In this document: piece by piece, positions 21,216-34,689 of the stretch
Numbering within the stretch: position 1 is the first letter of the stretch
Layout: each line of letters begins with the position of its first letter
Origin: Ceratotherium simum simum
Taxonomy: Eukaryota > Chordata > Mammalia > Perissodactyla > Rhinocerotidae
DNA length: 64,000 nt
NCBI RefSeq assembly: GCF_000283155.1
Contig: NW_004454181.1
Location: forward strand, 26,526,813 to 26,590,812
Direction of reading: 5' to 3'
Notes under the pieces: generated by a model
Told to the model about the DNA's origin: nothing
The model's database searches: none
The model's input: the letters and a program-made list of their open reading frames with translations, nothing else
Position numbers and translations under genes: made by a program

Positions 21216-22919
21216 GCTGCCTGCTTGTCCCAAGAGGTCCCTTTGGGACGTACAGGGGACAGTCAGCGGGGGTTGGGGTTCATTCTAGGGCTGGAATCTG
21301 GGCCTGAGGTCCGGTATCGGGCTGGGGTCAGGCCCCTATTAATCTGTAAGTTCACTGTAGGCAACCATCTCTCTTTATATCCCCAGTGCCCAGCTGGCAC
21401 ACAGTCGGTACTCAATTTATGCTTATTGAACAACAAATGAACAAATGGACGCATGGACTGATGGACAGATGGATGGGACAGCCTGCGCCCAGGGTTAGCA
21501 GCTCAGTCAGTGGCTGGGAAAATTCCTCCCTCCATCACCCTCCTCCCCACTGCGGGAAGCTAATTAGTTCTTGAGGAATCTGACCCTGCCCTCCCTCCTA
21601 CTTTGCCCTCATTAGCACCGGCCATGACATGCTCAGTGGATCTCTAGGGACAGTCTTTCTAGGCATCCTGCCAGCAAGGCTCAGAATTCACGGACTCTCA
21701 GAGCTGGGAGGGCCCTTACAGAGGAGCTATTTCACCACCACCCCTCTTTTCTAGATGAGGAAACTGAGGTCCAGAGTGGCACAGGGTAGAGCTCACACCA
21801 GGGTCAGCAGGGCAGCGCACCCAGAGCAGAGTAGCTGCAGACAGCAGCTTCACTGGGACCAGGCCCAGCAGCCACAGGGGCCTGGCCCCAACTTCCTTCC
21901 TCCCTCCTCCCATCAGGACCTGGCTCCGCCTCACACACACCTGTGCCCACCCGTCCAGAAGAGTGAGCGCACACAGCCTGCTCCACGTGCCTCAGACACC
22001 TGCTCCCTCCTGGGAGGGACCCTCTCCTGCCTGGATCCCCCCATCTATAAAAGATGAAGGGCTTGGGGGTTTGGCCAGGCTGCTCCCCCCGGGGTGAGCT
22101 TAGGTGGAGGAAGCCAGCCACACAGGAAGGACCTGAGAGGTGGCTCAGCTCCTGCAACGTCCATCTCCTCCGCTCTGCTTAGAAACCAGGCATCCTGGCC
22201 CAAATCCGGGCTCTGCCATGAACCAGCTGTGTGACCTTGGCAAGTGGCTGCACCTCTCAGAGCCAGCCTTCTTGACTGAGAAGAAGGTGCTAAAAGCACT
22301 GATGTTAGGGTTGGGAGGCTACAGTGAGGTCATGAATGCCAGGACAGCTTATTGTCATCAAGCCCTGGCGGAGGGGGCGGAAGGCTCATGCCACCTGGGA
22401 TGAGCTGGTAGCTGGTGACCCCACCTACTTCCTCTGGAAGAGGTCAGAGCTTCTTCTAGCAAAGGAGATTCACTCCACAGATCGGGGTCCCCAGAGAGAT
22501 GTGACTCTCTTAAAGTCACACAGCTGGGGATTCCAGAGTTATGGGGAGGCAGGGATTAATGCCCCAAATCACAAAACCTCGGAATTTCAGAGCTAGCTAT
22601 CACTGGGTCCAAGTCCTCACACAATTCCTACATCCCTAAAACCATGCCCCTGAGTGTACAAGCCTCTGTTTACACACTCAACAGATAGGGAGCTCACTAC
22701 CCTGAAGAGGTGCCTTCCACTAATGAACGTTCCTCCTCTATCAAGTTGCTCCTTACGTTAACTTCCACCTCTTGTCATGGTTCTGCCTCCTCCTGCCACA
22801 CAGATAAAAAGCTTTCTCTTCCATACCTGCCAGCCCTGCAGAGACTCACAGACACAAATCACATCCCCCCAGGGCATGGTCAGGATACACATCCCGAGTC
22901 CCACCAATGTTGCTCATGA

Positions 22920-23130
22920 CACAACTGCAGCATCATAGCTAACATTGATTGGATTCTTACTGTGGGCCTAGATGCGCACTTTACATATATTATCTTATTA
23001 AATTCCCACAACAACCCTATGAAGCACAAACTATTATTATCCACTTTTTAGTGATGAGAAAACCAAGGCTCAGAGAGGTCAAGTGAGCTGCCCAAGGTCA
23101 CAGAGCCAGAAAGCAGTGGAGCTGGCTCAC
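22920..23130 (-). repeat. MIR SINE, antisense
   Basis: TTACTGTGGGCCTAGATGCG, ATTCCCACAACAACCCTATG, GATGAGAAAACCAAGGCTCA and AAGGTCACAGAGCC, in reversed MIR order. Confidence 0.85.
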
Positions 23131-23269
23131 CCCTGGCTCTACGTGACTCTAGAGGGCACCGAGCTTTCTGGCTAGCAGGTTCCCACAGGGCGAGGCTCAT
23201 AGAAAATGCTTCAGTGTTTGAATAATCTAGACCTCCCAATGTCACTGTGTCACCAGCTAACTGGCCCGA

Positions 23270-23705
23270 GTTGCTTAAACAGTTGCTTGTTGCTTAAAAA
23301 GAAAAGTCCCATCAGCAGTTAAGAGTTCCTCAAAGTAGTTGCAAAGTGCTCAAAATACTTTTTGTTGTGCTTGCTTGAGACAGAACATTGTCCAATAGCC
23401 AAATCGCAGAACCGGCCCAAACTAGAAAGATCCAAGATGGTGGTGGGGTGCTGCACACAGAAGGAGACTGCACAGAAGGTGCCACGAGCTGGAAGGGAGA
23501 TCTGCGCATGCCCCAAGATAAAGCTTCCTCTATGCATATTCATCCCCTACCCCAAATAAAAGCTGCCCACTCCCCACACTCGGGGAGCCACAGCTTTGTG
23601 AAATTACTCCCTATGGTCTCCATTTTCTTCGCTGCATGGCACAAATAAAATTTTTGCTTTGTGTGTCACAACTACTTCTGGTGTAGTTTGATTTAACTCT
23701 CCAGG
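23270..23705 (+). mobile_element. Probable solo LTR of an endogenous retrovirus
   Basis: No internal retroviral genes are present. LTR-like features in order: a promoter-like CAAATAAAAG at 23553-23562, an R-region-like stretch, a polyadenylation signal AATAAA at 23644-23649 followed by TTTTTGCTTTGTGTG, and a 3' end near CTCTCCA. Boundaries and flanking duplication were not resolved, so class and age are uncertain. Confidence 0.45.
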
Positions 23706-24599
23706 AAGGGGACTCACATTTGCTCCAGGGACACCTGTACTCTTTTCTCCTCACTTCTCTGCTTCAGTCGTATCGCCAGGCTGGTTCTAAAGGCCATGGG
23801 CTAGAAAATGCTCAAATGTCAGAGCGTGAAGGGCCTTCAGGGATAAGCTGGCCTGGGAGGCATAGAGAGGGAAAGGGTTGCAGAGGAGGCTGTGGGCCAG
23901 GACCTGGTCTGCTGACCCCAGCCAGCCTTGGCACCTCCCCCACAGTGCTGTTCTGGGACCAGAGGAACTCGGCAGAAAAGGGCAGGGGGTGAGAAAGCCT
24001 CGCCTCTGAGGAAGCTCCCGCGCCCCCGGCCCCAGCCCGCAGTGACTCCACGGAAAAGGAATTCAGCAGGAGGCTTGGACCAGGCCCAGCCAGCAATCCA
24101 GACGATTTTTGCCACCCTGCACAAACAAAGCTGAGAGAATAGGGGCTGGGCCATCTGCGGGCACCCCAGAGTCCTCCACTGCGGGGCACTGGGGGAGGCA
24201 GCTCCATCCAAAATTCCCCAGACTGAAGAACTGCCACCCCGGGCAATACCCCAGCCAGCCGAGTCCAAGGTTGTGCTCCTTAGTGTCGGAGAGGCAGGGG
24301 TGGCCAAGGGCCCTAGGGGACAGGCACCTTGCTGAGCCCCGATCTGCCTGGCTGCAGCCTGACCTGTGTAAGTCACAACACCTCCTCTTCTCTAAGCCTG
24401 TGCAGGGCCAGGTGGGGGGCTGGCCCTTGAAAGACCCACTCTGGACGATGGATCAGGAGCTCTGTAGACAGGCCTTCAGGAGAGGAAGGGGTGGGGGCAG
24501 ACACAAGGAAGGGCTGCCCGAGGTCAGGAGACCTGGGTCCAATGGGGTTAAATCCCCGAGTGAGGCAGGGGACAAGGAGCCCTGAGTACAGGTTAGAAT

Positions 24600-24845
24600 G
24601 AGGATTGCAATGCTGCTGCAATTACTGAGCCCTTGCTACAGCCGGGTGCTGTGCTGTGCACTTTATACTCATCATCTTGTTCAATCCTCCCAACAACCCG
24701 GAGAGACAAGCACTATTATTCCTCCCAGTCTGCAGATGAAGCCGGAGCTCAGAGAGACCTGCCCAGGGGTCATACAACTTGTAAGTAGCAGAGCTGGGAT
24801 TCAAAACTCAAAGTCTGGTTGCTCACATTTCTTAACCACTCTGCC
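24600..24845 (-). repeat. MIR SINE, antisense
   Basis: CAATCCTCCCAACAACCCGG, CTGCAGATGAAGCCGGAGCT, AACTTGTAAGTAGCAGAGCT and TTCTTAACCACTCTGCCTTC match reversed MIR almost to its start. Confidence 0.88.
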
Positions 24846-26619
24846 TTCCAGACCCTGACTCTAGGGGAGGGACACCAGTAGAGGCTCCAGTGTTCCTGGG
24901 CGATGGTCTGCAGAACCCTCTGTTTCCTCATCTCCTGATCAATGCCCCAGCAGTGCCCTCTCCCCTGCACATTCAGCTGCCTAGAACAACTCATGCTTTC
25001 TCTCCTTTCTTCCTCTCAGGAGAAGAGCTGATAAACTCGTTCTTACTAAAGTAGAAATGACCGCTAGGACATGAAAGACTAGTGGTGTGGAAAGAGCACA
25101 GCGTTGGGAGTCAGGAGACCTGAGTTCTAGTTATGCTCAGGCAGGGATAAGCCCTTTCTCCCACCCCCATCACTTTTGCAGGCAGCTGCCTGTTCTTCCC
25201 ACCATCAGGCCTGTCTGGACTGAGGATCTGAAGGATGGAGGTGGGGCAGGGGAAGGGAGGCCAGAGCAGAAGGTCAGGACAGTGAGAGAATTCAAGGAAA
25301 TGCTTCTTCACACGGCTGCCGTCAGTGGGAGTGTCCAGGCCCCGGGCAGGGTGGAGTGGGACAGGGAGCCAGAGGTAGGAATAGAGACTGTCTGGAGGCA
25401 GCCCATTGTGGCTGCCTGGGAGTCTTGGCAACAGGACAGGTAAAGAGGCTGGGTAAACTGCCCCCCTGGTGGGGTCAGGAAGGAACCAATGGCTGGCCGC
25501 TGCACAACCTCTGGCTCAGCTGGGGGCAGGAAGATGAACCGGGCCTGAGTAATGGCCTGGCTACCTTGCCAGCCCCTGCCCCATATCCTCTCCGCTGAAA
25601 GGAGGAAATGACACAGCCTCCATTCCCTGGGGAATTCTCCATCCATGCCAAAGTCCTGGTGAGTGCAACTTGACTGAGTCCCGGCAGACTGCCAGACCTC
25701 ATCTCAGGAGGAGAATAATTCATACTAAGGTGGGAAGGACTGCCAGGATATGGGAGACACATAGGAATGGGAGTGGGGAGCCCCAGGCCTAGCTCGAGGC
25801 TTGCCACTAACAGGCTAGCAGAAATCACCATATGCCTCTCCCTTGATGCCCAGAGGGGAACAGAGACCAGAGAGGGATACCGTATGCCCTAAGTCACACA
25901 CCCCAAACCACAAAGGCACCTCTGAGTGCTCATCTTACTCACTCTGGCTGGGTCCTCCCTGCAGCCCAGTCTCTCCCTGGATGCTGAGCCGGCCTTGGTT
26001 CTCAAAGCCTCTCGGAAAGGCAGCCAATCACCTCGCTGACAAAGAGGAAAATCCCACATAGACGGCAACGCAGAGGAGCTGGCTGTGACTTCTCTCCTCC
26101 ACAGATGACTCAGCTCAGCTCTTTATCAGGAAAACCGATTTTGCAACAGCCTTTTAAATGGCCTCTCCACCCCCAGTCTCTCCCCCGCCAATCTACCCGC
26201 CCCACACTGCCAGATTCATCTTCCTCCCGCCTGGCTCCACTCGTGTCTCTCTCTGCCTCCCCAGGATGTGGGAGATGGAGCAGCGAGTCCTCGTCCTGGC
26301 ATTCAGGGCCCCTGACGTCAGGGCCCGCCCGAGAGCTTGCTAACCCACTCTCTGTGCCCTCAGCAATGGCCAGAGAAGTCCAAAGCCTCGCGGTTCCCAC
26401 ACCTGCCCTGTGAGTTCCTGTCTCTGCTGTGGGGTGTGCACAGACCCCTCCATCCGGAACTCTTCTCTGTCTCACATCCTTTCCACGCGCCCAATCTCCC
26501 AACCCTTCCACCTAACTTGAAGGCCACCCCCTTACAAAAAGCCTCCCCCAATCCACCAATGTTTCATCTGCACCACTTAATAACCTCGTCACTTTGCATA
26601 TTATTCATTTCAGTGAGAG

Positions 26620-26790
26620 CTACCCTTCCGGGCATGCTCACCACATGCCAGGCCCTGGCTTCATTGACAGCAACCCGTGAGGTCAGTACTACCCTCATCT
26701 CCACGTTAGAGAAGAAGCGGGCTCAGAGGGGTAAAGCTAGTCAGCACAGCTAGTCAGAGGCAGAGTTGGGATTTGAACCCAGGGTGGCCC
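26620..26790 (-). repeat. MIR SINE, antisense
   Basis: CATGCCAGGCCCTGGCTTCA, GTTAGAGAAGAAGCGGGCTC and GGGATTTGAACCCAGGGTGG mark a reversed MIR. Confidence 0.7.
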
Positions 26791-26984
26791 AGCGCCCAGT
26801 CCAGGGCCCATCAGGTGGGCCACGCTGCCTCCTCCCTGTGTCTCGCTTTGCAGCAGTCAGGGTCTGGGTCTTATTTTCCCCCGCAGACTGCAAGAGCCTT
26901 GGGGACAGGGCCTCACCCGCTGCTATCTGTATCCCCGTTGTCCCCCACACTTCCAGGGGCGCTTGAGGATAATGAGGAAGTCTA

Positions 26985-27190
26985 TGAGAACGACAACAGC
27001 CAACGTGTGAGGAGCACCCGACGCTGCCAAGCTCAGGGTTTAGCATGTATTTTCTCACTGAATCCTCACAGCAACGCGTAAGGGAGCTGCCTTACCCCCG
27101 TTTTACAGATGAGAAGAACGAGGCCTGGAGAACTAGCGACCTCACCCCAGGTCTCCCAGCCAGCAAGGGGCAGGCAGAGCGGAGCTGGAG
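26985..27190 (-). repeat. MIR SINE, antisense
   Basis: ACTGAATCCTCACAGCAACG, CCCCCGTTTTACAGATGAGA and GTCTCCCAGCCAGCAAGGGG, in reversed MIR order. Confidence 0.75.
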
Positions 27191-28267
27191 CCGGGATGCT
27201 GACTGATCCTCAGCCTGGGCCCCTCCTTCTGAAGAGCTCCGCCTACCAAGCACACTTACTTTTCCCATCCACTATCCCAGGCCCAGCCCCACTGCCACTT
27301 CCTCCAGGAAGTCCTCATCGATCCATCCAGACTCCTAGATCAGTGCTCCTCCTCTGCTCAACCTGACCCAGGGGCCTCAGAGCAGGAGGAGGGCTCGGAG
27401 AAAACAGGTTGAGAAAGCTCTAGAACCAAGGCCCAAGGGGAAGGATGCCGGGTTGGCCAACTCCTGGTATCTCCCTGCTGGCAGTGGGCTGGGACTAGGC
27501 AGGGCAGGATGGGTGGGCTGGAGGGAACGTAAGATGAGGGTTCCTGACATGGGCCTTGGCTGGCAGCTATCCCTACAGGCCACAAGCACTGCTCATTGTA
27601 CCTGCGCAGGGCCCTGCTGTGGAGTCCTCCTCTCCTGCCTTCTCTGCCGGCCTAAACACTACTCTACAATTAGATTTTCAGGGACTGGGAAATGGTGACC
27701 CAGAGAGAGGCAGGCTCAGCCCCAGCTGCACAGCAAACTGGAAAGGGCTGGTTCACAGAGAGCCAGGCTCAGACCCAGGCTCCCACCTCCCAGTCCAGCC
27801 CTGGTAAGGCAGGCCTGCCCCCTGCCCTCTCCTGCTGCATCAGCCTCCCTCATCCCAGCCCTGGGGGCTTCTGGAGTGCAGAGAGGACTGCCACAGCCCG
27901 CCTTTCCAGGGAAACACTTAATCCAGGAAACAAACAGGTGGTGAGCCAGGGCGGGAAGAGACGGTTACCCCCAAACTGTGCCTGTGCCAGGGGCAGGGCT
28001 GGGCCTCGTCCTTCTCTGGGTCCCCAGGCCCAGCCCAGCTGGCACATTCTGGGCCCTCTATAAAGATGCAGCCCTTCCTGCAGGCCCTGCAGCCTGGGGC
28101 CAGAGCCGGTCTCCATCCTCTCTAAGTGCCCCAGACTCAGCACAGGCCATCACCCAGCAGGGGCTCAGTAAGTGTTGACTAAACAAATGACTAAATAAAT
28201 AAGTGAAGGATGAGCACTCCCACAATCCAAACCCACCTTCTCATTTTCCTCCACCATTCCTCCCCGG

Positions 28268-28327
28268 AGACGAATTCTAGATTCGTCTAGATCCCAGATT
28301 CATCTAGATTCCAGATCAAGATCTAGA
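28268..28327 (+). repeat. Cluster of short inverted and direct repeats around TCTAGA
   Basis: An 8-bp perfect inverted repeat AGACGAAT / ATTCGTCT with a 5-nt TCTAG loop (28268-28288) is followed by two near-direct copies, ATTCGTCTAGAT and ATTCATCTAGAT, then AGATCAAGATCTAG. Probably a local slippage product. Confidence 0.8.
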
Positions 28328-29344
28328 GGGTGGTTCCTGGGGACAGGGGGGAGAAGGCAGGAGGAGGGAGCAACAAATCGCTGGGTGAAGAGGGAGATGA
28401 AACCTTAAATTGCAGTGTTAGACCTAAGAGGCAGAATATTCCATTAAGTTCCAGGAAAATATAGAGGCTAGGAGAGAGATGAATTAGGATGAAGCAATCC
28501 AGGAAGGCTTCCCAATGGGGGTGGCATACGCCCTAGGTCTTGACAGATGGAGATGTGGAGGCATTCTAAGCAATGGGGCAGACCAGCAGAGGCTAGAAGC
28601 CTCAAGGCAATTCCTGCCCCACTCTCCTGCCCCTGCTGCACCCATACCCCAAATCAAGCGCAGCTGGAGAGGAAGTCACCTTTGACAGAGGAACACACGT
28701 GGTGGGCTTGCCCAGAGGCTGAAGGTGAATGGGGTGGTCCAGGGAAAGTTCCACGGGAGCTACAGACATTACAAGGCTCAGGCCCAGAGACCAGAAGCAC
28801 GGTGGTATCTGCCCCGGGCCTCTGGGTGGGTTACATAACCGCCCAGCGGCCCAGGCCACAAAGCCAGCCGGGACCCTCCTCCGCCTCCGCCCGCTCAGCC
28901 ATCTGTCTGGCTGCTTCCCTCTTATAGAAGAGGCCGCCGCACAGCGAAGGCGAAGGCCAGCGCCCTGTGGTAAATTCCCCACATTCCTTCCTTACAGAAA
29001 AATAAATAACCGGGGAGGAAAAACACAGGAGGAATGATAATGACGGCCGAGCAGGCTGGAGGCACAGCGCGGGGTCAGCAGCGGAGGGAGCTGGAGCGCC
29101 CCGCAGAACCGTCCTGGGCAGGGGCTGCAATGCACTGCTGCTCTCCAGGAGGAGTCGTCCTCACTGGCGGGGGCTCTGGGACGGACGAGCCCACCAGCAG
29201 CCCCTCATGGCTCCCCCGGGCTGTGCCAACCCTCTTGGGGTCTCAGGCTCTCTCACATCTGCCAAAGAAGGCAGCTGGGCATCCCTCGGTCATGGCAGGT
29301 GGTCACTGTGGGCAAACCTGTCAGGGGCAGGGTGCACTTCACTT

Positions 29345-29550
29345 TTATTACTCAGGTTGCTGTTTACTGAGTGCTTCAGATGTTCCAGGCATTCGGTTTA
29401 AGTATTATCATTATTTTATTATGTTGTTTCATTTTATCTTCACAAGCTGTGAACTGGGAGTACCATTATACCCATTTTACAGATGAGGAAACTGAGGCTC
29501 ACAAAGGTTTTTATGATTCACGAATGTTATTTGGCCAGTGAGCAGTCTGC
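29345..29550 (-). repeat. MIR SINE, antisense
   Basis: CTGAGTGCTTCAGATGTTCC, ACCCATTTTACAGATGAGGA and AACTGAGGCTCACAAAGG, reversed MIR. Confidence 0.85.
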
Positions 29551-29973
29551 AGCCTCCACTCCGGCCTCTCACTCCCACATCCATTCAGCCTGCCCTCCCC
29601 CAGAGAGCCCTCCTTGACCAAATCCAACCAGAGGTGCAGCCTGTTCCCCTCCCGCGTGCTACTCAACAAGGCATCCTGGGCACTTTTAGTAAATCACTTC
29701 ACCTCTCTGAGTCTCAGCTTCCTTGTCAGTAAAGCACAGATGACAATCTCTGCTTTGCAGAGTCGCTGCTGAGCAAGTGAGATGCAGGAATGATTTCTAC
29801 AGGATAAACCGCTGTGCACGCCTGAGGGGGATTTCACTCCAGCCTTTTGTACAAACCCACCTCCACATCATTCTACCAAGCTAGGGCTTTGTCCCTCTCC
29901 ATCCCTCCCGTCTGCAGTCCTCTCTGGGTCTGGTCTCGCTCTTCTGCTCACAATCAGGCACAGCCCAACTTCC

Positions 29974-30012
29974 CCCTCACCCTCGCATCCCCTCACCCTC
30001 GCATCCCCTCAC
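29974..30012 (+). repeat. 16-bp tandem repeat, two and a half copies
   Basis: Unit TCACCCTCGCATCCCC repeated head-to-tail with no mismatch. Confidence 0.85.
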
Positions 30013-30717
30013 CAGCAGCATCCCCTCTGCAAGGAGATCCTGGCATCAGCCTCTAGCCAATGTGCTGTAGCAGGGGGTTCGAATCCCAGGTCTTCCTCTT
30101 GCCCCCTTGGAGCGGCCCCGGGGTCCAAGACTCTTGGGAGGGAAGGTGCAGTGGAGGCTGGCTCCCACCGCTCTGTACACAGCCCTGAGCCAGGAGGGCA
30201 CTGTGGCCCTGAGTGTGCTGGAGACGCTGACCCTGCCTCGCCGTGCCATTCACCAATTACCAGGCCTGTCTGGTTCCCCTCCAGTGGGAGGAGTCTCCTG
30301 CCAGAGGAGAGGCATCCAGCCCCGCCCTCCCCTTGTCCCTCAAACTGCAAAGGAAAAGAAGACTGGAGGTCAGGAGATTTGCTTCCAGGGTCTGTCCTGT
30401 CACCATTTGTGTGAGACATTGGACTAGTTCCTGACCCTCCTCAGGCTTCAGTTTGTGCATGTGTTCAAAGGGACTGGACCAGACCAGTGACTCCTAGAGT
30501 ATGGTGTCCCCACACCTCTGGTGGAAGCAAAAGGATTTAGGTGGTACCCTGATGGTTAAAATCTTAATAGTTATGTAAATTTCACATGCACACTGGAAAA
30601 GGAGTATAATAAACACACCAAACCTGTGAAACGTATGTTACTGCTTAGGGAGAGGTCAAAGTGGATATTTCAGTAACAAAAGTTAGCCAATTTAAAGAAA
30701 ATAAGTACAGGTGGTGC

Positions 30718-31170
30718 GTGGACTCATTCATTCAGCTGATATTTATTGCAGACCAACTGAGGCCGAGGCACGCAGCCGTGAAGAGAAACAGACAGAAATC
30801 CCTGCCTGCGTTCTAGTAGGGGAGCAAGTTGATAAATGTCTGAGTAACGATACAAGTCAGGTGGTCAATGCTGTGGAGAACAATACAGCAGGGACTGGAG
30901 ATGTGCGGGCTGCATGGGGTGGGGAGTGGTTTGCAAAGGTAACTATGGGAATCAAAGTAGGTGTCGCTGAGAAGTGACATCTGAGTAAAAACTGAAGAAG
31001 GCGAGGGAGTGAGGCATGTGCATGTCTAGGGAAAGAGATGAGGCAGAGGGAGCAGCTGGTGCTAAGGTCCTGAGGCAGGCTTGCACTTGGTAGGTTTGAG
31101 GACGGACGGTGCATAATGTGGAGGTGGGACACGAATGAGGAAAACAGGATCTTTAATGGCCCTTCTACCT
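30718..31170 (-). repeat. L2 LINE fragment, antisense
   Basis: CATTCATTCAGCTGATATTT, AGAAATCCCTGCCTGCGTTC, CAGGTGGTCAATGC and AGGTCCTGAGGCAGGCTTGC are in reversed L2 order. Confidence 0.7.
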
Positions 31171-32984
31171 CTGCCCTTTGGGATCTCAGGGATCTCCCGG
31201 CACTGCAACCATTTGTGTGCACATACATGCAGACGTACACTCAGCCCAAAACACACACGCATTCTCAGTAGCTTCTGAGTGCTGGTGAGAGCCTAGCCAG
31301 CAGCAGCACATCCTCTTGGCACACAGGCCCACGCACAGAGGTGCTGCTTGCTGCACACCTGCACTCACGAGGTAGAGTGTCCATGGGCACCCACAGAGGG
31401 GGCAGAACCTACACATGACTGTCGCACACTGAGCACCCACAGGTATGCACGTGGAGACACACGGGTACTCGGGGGGCAGGCTGACACAGACGCACATGCA
31501 GCAGGTGCACACCTTGTGGGAGGGCACGTGTGTCTCCCTCCTGCCACCCTGCCCTGTCTCCAGGTAACCTGTTACCAGACAGCCCTTGCCTGGAGGGCAC
31601 ATGCTTCTGAAGAACGGTAAGTGCACTGATGGTGTGGTTTCAAATTCACTTCTCCCGCATCTCTGCAGCTCAGTCATGGTTTCCCTTTTCCAGGGGCACA
31701 TTAAAACATGCCACCTGATGCTCAAATGTCCTAGGGATTGTATCGCTGTGGAGAATGTCCCCTTTTCTACCCCTACTGCAATTAAACGGATAAGCCATGT
31801 ACAATGCCCAGCCCAGCACAGTAAAGGTTACCAGCATCGTTGCATGTCACTCATCCTCACCCCTGGCTTTATCCCTTTAGGTTGCTTGAGGGGGGTGGGG
31901 GGGGCAGCTGAAGAGTAGGAGGAAAGGGCCAGACTGGGAGCTGGAGGCCTGGGTTTTAGTCTCAATCTGGTCTCCAACTCCTGGTGAGGCCTCCAGCAAG
32001 CCCCACCCCCGCTCTGGCCCAGATCAGAAACCTGCAGGGATGTACACATCCCTTGGGAATGTGTCCAAAATGCAGCTTGTGCCCAGACCCGGGACCACAG
32101 ACTACGCACATTAACAGTCTCCCTGAGGGGCTCTGAAGCACAGCCAGGTTGGGGACCCACTGGGCTTTAGAGCCCACGATTTTATAAATGTGTTTATAAG
32201 TAAATTAACATACAGAAAATTGCTTGGAATAAAGTCTAGCACATAGTAAGACCCCATAAGGTTAACAGAAAATACATTTAAGAAAATATACTTGTATACA
32301 CAATGATATATAGTAATTATATACTATCCCTTGAGTATGCACAGCACTCTTATAGTTTTCCTAGCACCTTCACTTCTGTCAGAGACAGAAGCAGAGCAGG
32401 GATTGTTACACTATTTTACAGACTAGAAAACTGAGGCAGAGACAGGCCAGGATCTCACAGAATGCAGGTCTATGGCTCCCAGCCAGAGCCCTCGGCTCAG
32501 CCTCACGAAAGGTGCCCCTTGGGGCCTTATCACCTCATCCCATACAGTTCTGACTCCCAGCCCACAGTGTACCCATCCTTCCACTCCAGGTTTACAAAAC
32601 TCCAGACACACACGACCTCTCCAGTAACTCGGGGTTCACTGAGAACGGGACAACCTCAACCCGTTAATCTCCTTCCAGCCATAACGTCCCTCTCACTGGG
32701 CAGTGCGCGGGGTTCCCAGAGCCGTCATGCGACATGATACCATTTGATCTGGAATGGTCCTTCTCTTCTAGCCAACCTGAGTTCAAGTCCCAGCTGAGCA
32801 GATCACTACTCTTAGCAAGCCTTGTCTATGCTAAGCCTCAGTTTCCTCCTCTGTAAGGGGTCTCCTGATTCCTGCCCTTCGGGGTGATTGTCTCATGTGT
32901 GCAAAGTCTCCAGCATCACGCCGGGTGCAGATGCTCTTGTGATGACGGAGCACCATTAACTTGCAGGCTAAAGCGCGAGTTTCA

Positions 32985-33080
32985 GGAAGGCAGGAGTCCT
33001 ATCTCATTCATCAGTGTACCCCCACCTCCCGCATGTAATATGTACTCAATAAATATGCGCTGAATGAATGTAGGAATGAA
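32985..33080 (+). repeat. L2 LINE 3' terminus
   Basis: CAGGAGTCCTATCTCATTCA and TGTACTCAATAAATATGCGC TGAATGAATG-type ending of L2. Confidence 0.7.
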
Positions 33081-33823
33081 ATGACATCGCCAAAGCAACT
33101 CTCCCTTAGTCCTAGCTCACCGTTGTATTTCATGACCCATTTCTCAGTGTGGGGGCTGCAGGCACGGAGCAGGGATGGTCACGGCCAGAAGGGGTGGGTT
33201 ATGGGCCCTGGGAAGTCCTCCCAGCTGCCATGGCAGTGATGAAGGCCGTCCCAGGAGGGCCGTGTTCCGGGAGCCCTGGATGTAATCCTGTTGACTCAGA
33301 GGCATAAATAATGCACTAGCATGTTCTCTCCTCATCACCCTGTCACGCTAAGAATAGCACCGGCTACTCTTTCAGGGATTCCACAGGGAAAAGAGCAGGA
33401 CACTAAGATGGGGACAAGCAGGGAAAGACATCACTAGGCTGTGGACTGCCAAGCACCCTCCCTCCGAGGCCACTTCTCCGAACCCATAAGACAGAGGACC
33501 TTGGGGGTCAGAGCTGAAAGGGCTCTTAGAGGAACCGGGTCAGGAGCCCTCAGGGATATGGGAGAGGCCTGAGAAGATGCACCCCCACCCTCTTCCACCA
33601 GACTGTTTCATCTCTCCCTCCTCCCTTCTGATGCCCATCCTTATAAAGCCCGTGCCTCGAGCGTACCCCTCCACACTCCTCCCCATCCCTATTCGTGTGA
33701 TGAATACATATAGGGTGGGTGGTCCCCTCTAATGTGTTTCATATGCAAAACTTTGGAGAGAGAGGAAGATTCTACAGCTTTTAATTAAAAACTTTTCTAA
33801 GTTTAAAAATGAGTGACCTAGAA

Positions 33824-33990
33824 CAGTACTTCTCATACTTTCATGCACATTTAATGTGATTACTCAGGGGATGTTGCTAAAATGCAGATTCTGACTCAGG
33901 AGGTCTGGGGTGGGGCCTGAGAGTCTGCATTTCTAAGAAGCTTCTGGGTGATGCTGATACTGCATCCATGGGCCATACACTGAGTATAGA
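33824..33990 (-). repeat. MER5-like hAT DNA transposon
   Basis: CAGTACTTCTCATACTTTCA at one end, AAAATGCAGATTCTGACTCA, GGGGTGGGGCCTGAGAGTCT and GGGTGATGCTGATACTGCAT internally: a good MER5 match. Confidence 0.82.
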
Positions 33991-34689
33991 AAAACTAGAG
34001 TATTTCCCTATAACACAGACGAAGAAACTGAGGCCCAGAGAGGAGAAGGGATGTGCCCAAGAGCATACAGCAGAGCTGGGCTCAGAACCCAGGCCTCCCG
34101 CCTCCCCCTAGGGCTTGGCCCGGGGCTTTGGAGTTTAATGGAGGTGGCTGGAGTGGAGTAGGGGACAGGCAGCAATTACAGGCAGTGGGAGACGCAGTGG
34201 GGCAGGGGGGTCCAGGGGCAGGCCTTCATTCAGCCAAAAGCTGAACCTCCTGGGTTCCACAGGCTCCCACAAGGAATACAAGGAAATAGAATTCACCTGC
34301 ACGGAGGCACTCAGCTTGAGAGACTGCAGCCTCCCGGTGAGCACACGCCCTTACTAGCTTGCAGCTGAGGCCTGATGGACCCCTAGAACCCTCCTGGAGG
34401 GCAGGACGCATCAAGCGACCATTAAACTGCAAACGAGATCCAGGGAGAGGAAGAGATAGCCTGACACCGTGCATTCAGTCATTGGGCACAGTGCCTGGGG
34501 GAGTGCGAAGGACGCTTATCAGGGTGGGCATCTGAGGAAGGGAAAGAAGAAAAGACAGGAGGCGAGACCAGCCTCCCAGATCAGCACTAGGAACCGCTCC
34601 CCCTTCCTAGGATCAGTCTTAAACCCCTTCGCAGACTCCAGGCCCTGCATGATTAACCCCACTGCCCCTCCACCCCACATTGCAGCTCC

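Noticed and set aside
22046..22053. Plus-strand TATAAAAG
   Set aside because: A good TATA string, but no CpG island, donor or ORF nearby supports a plus-strand promoter.
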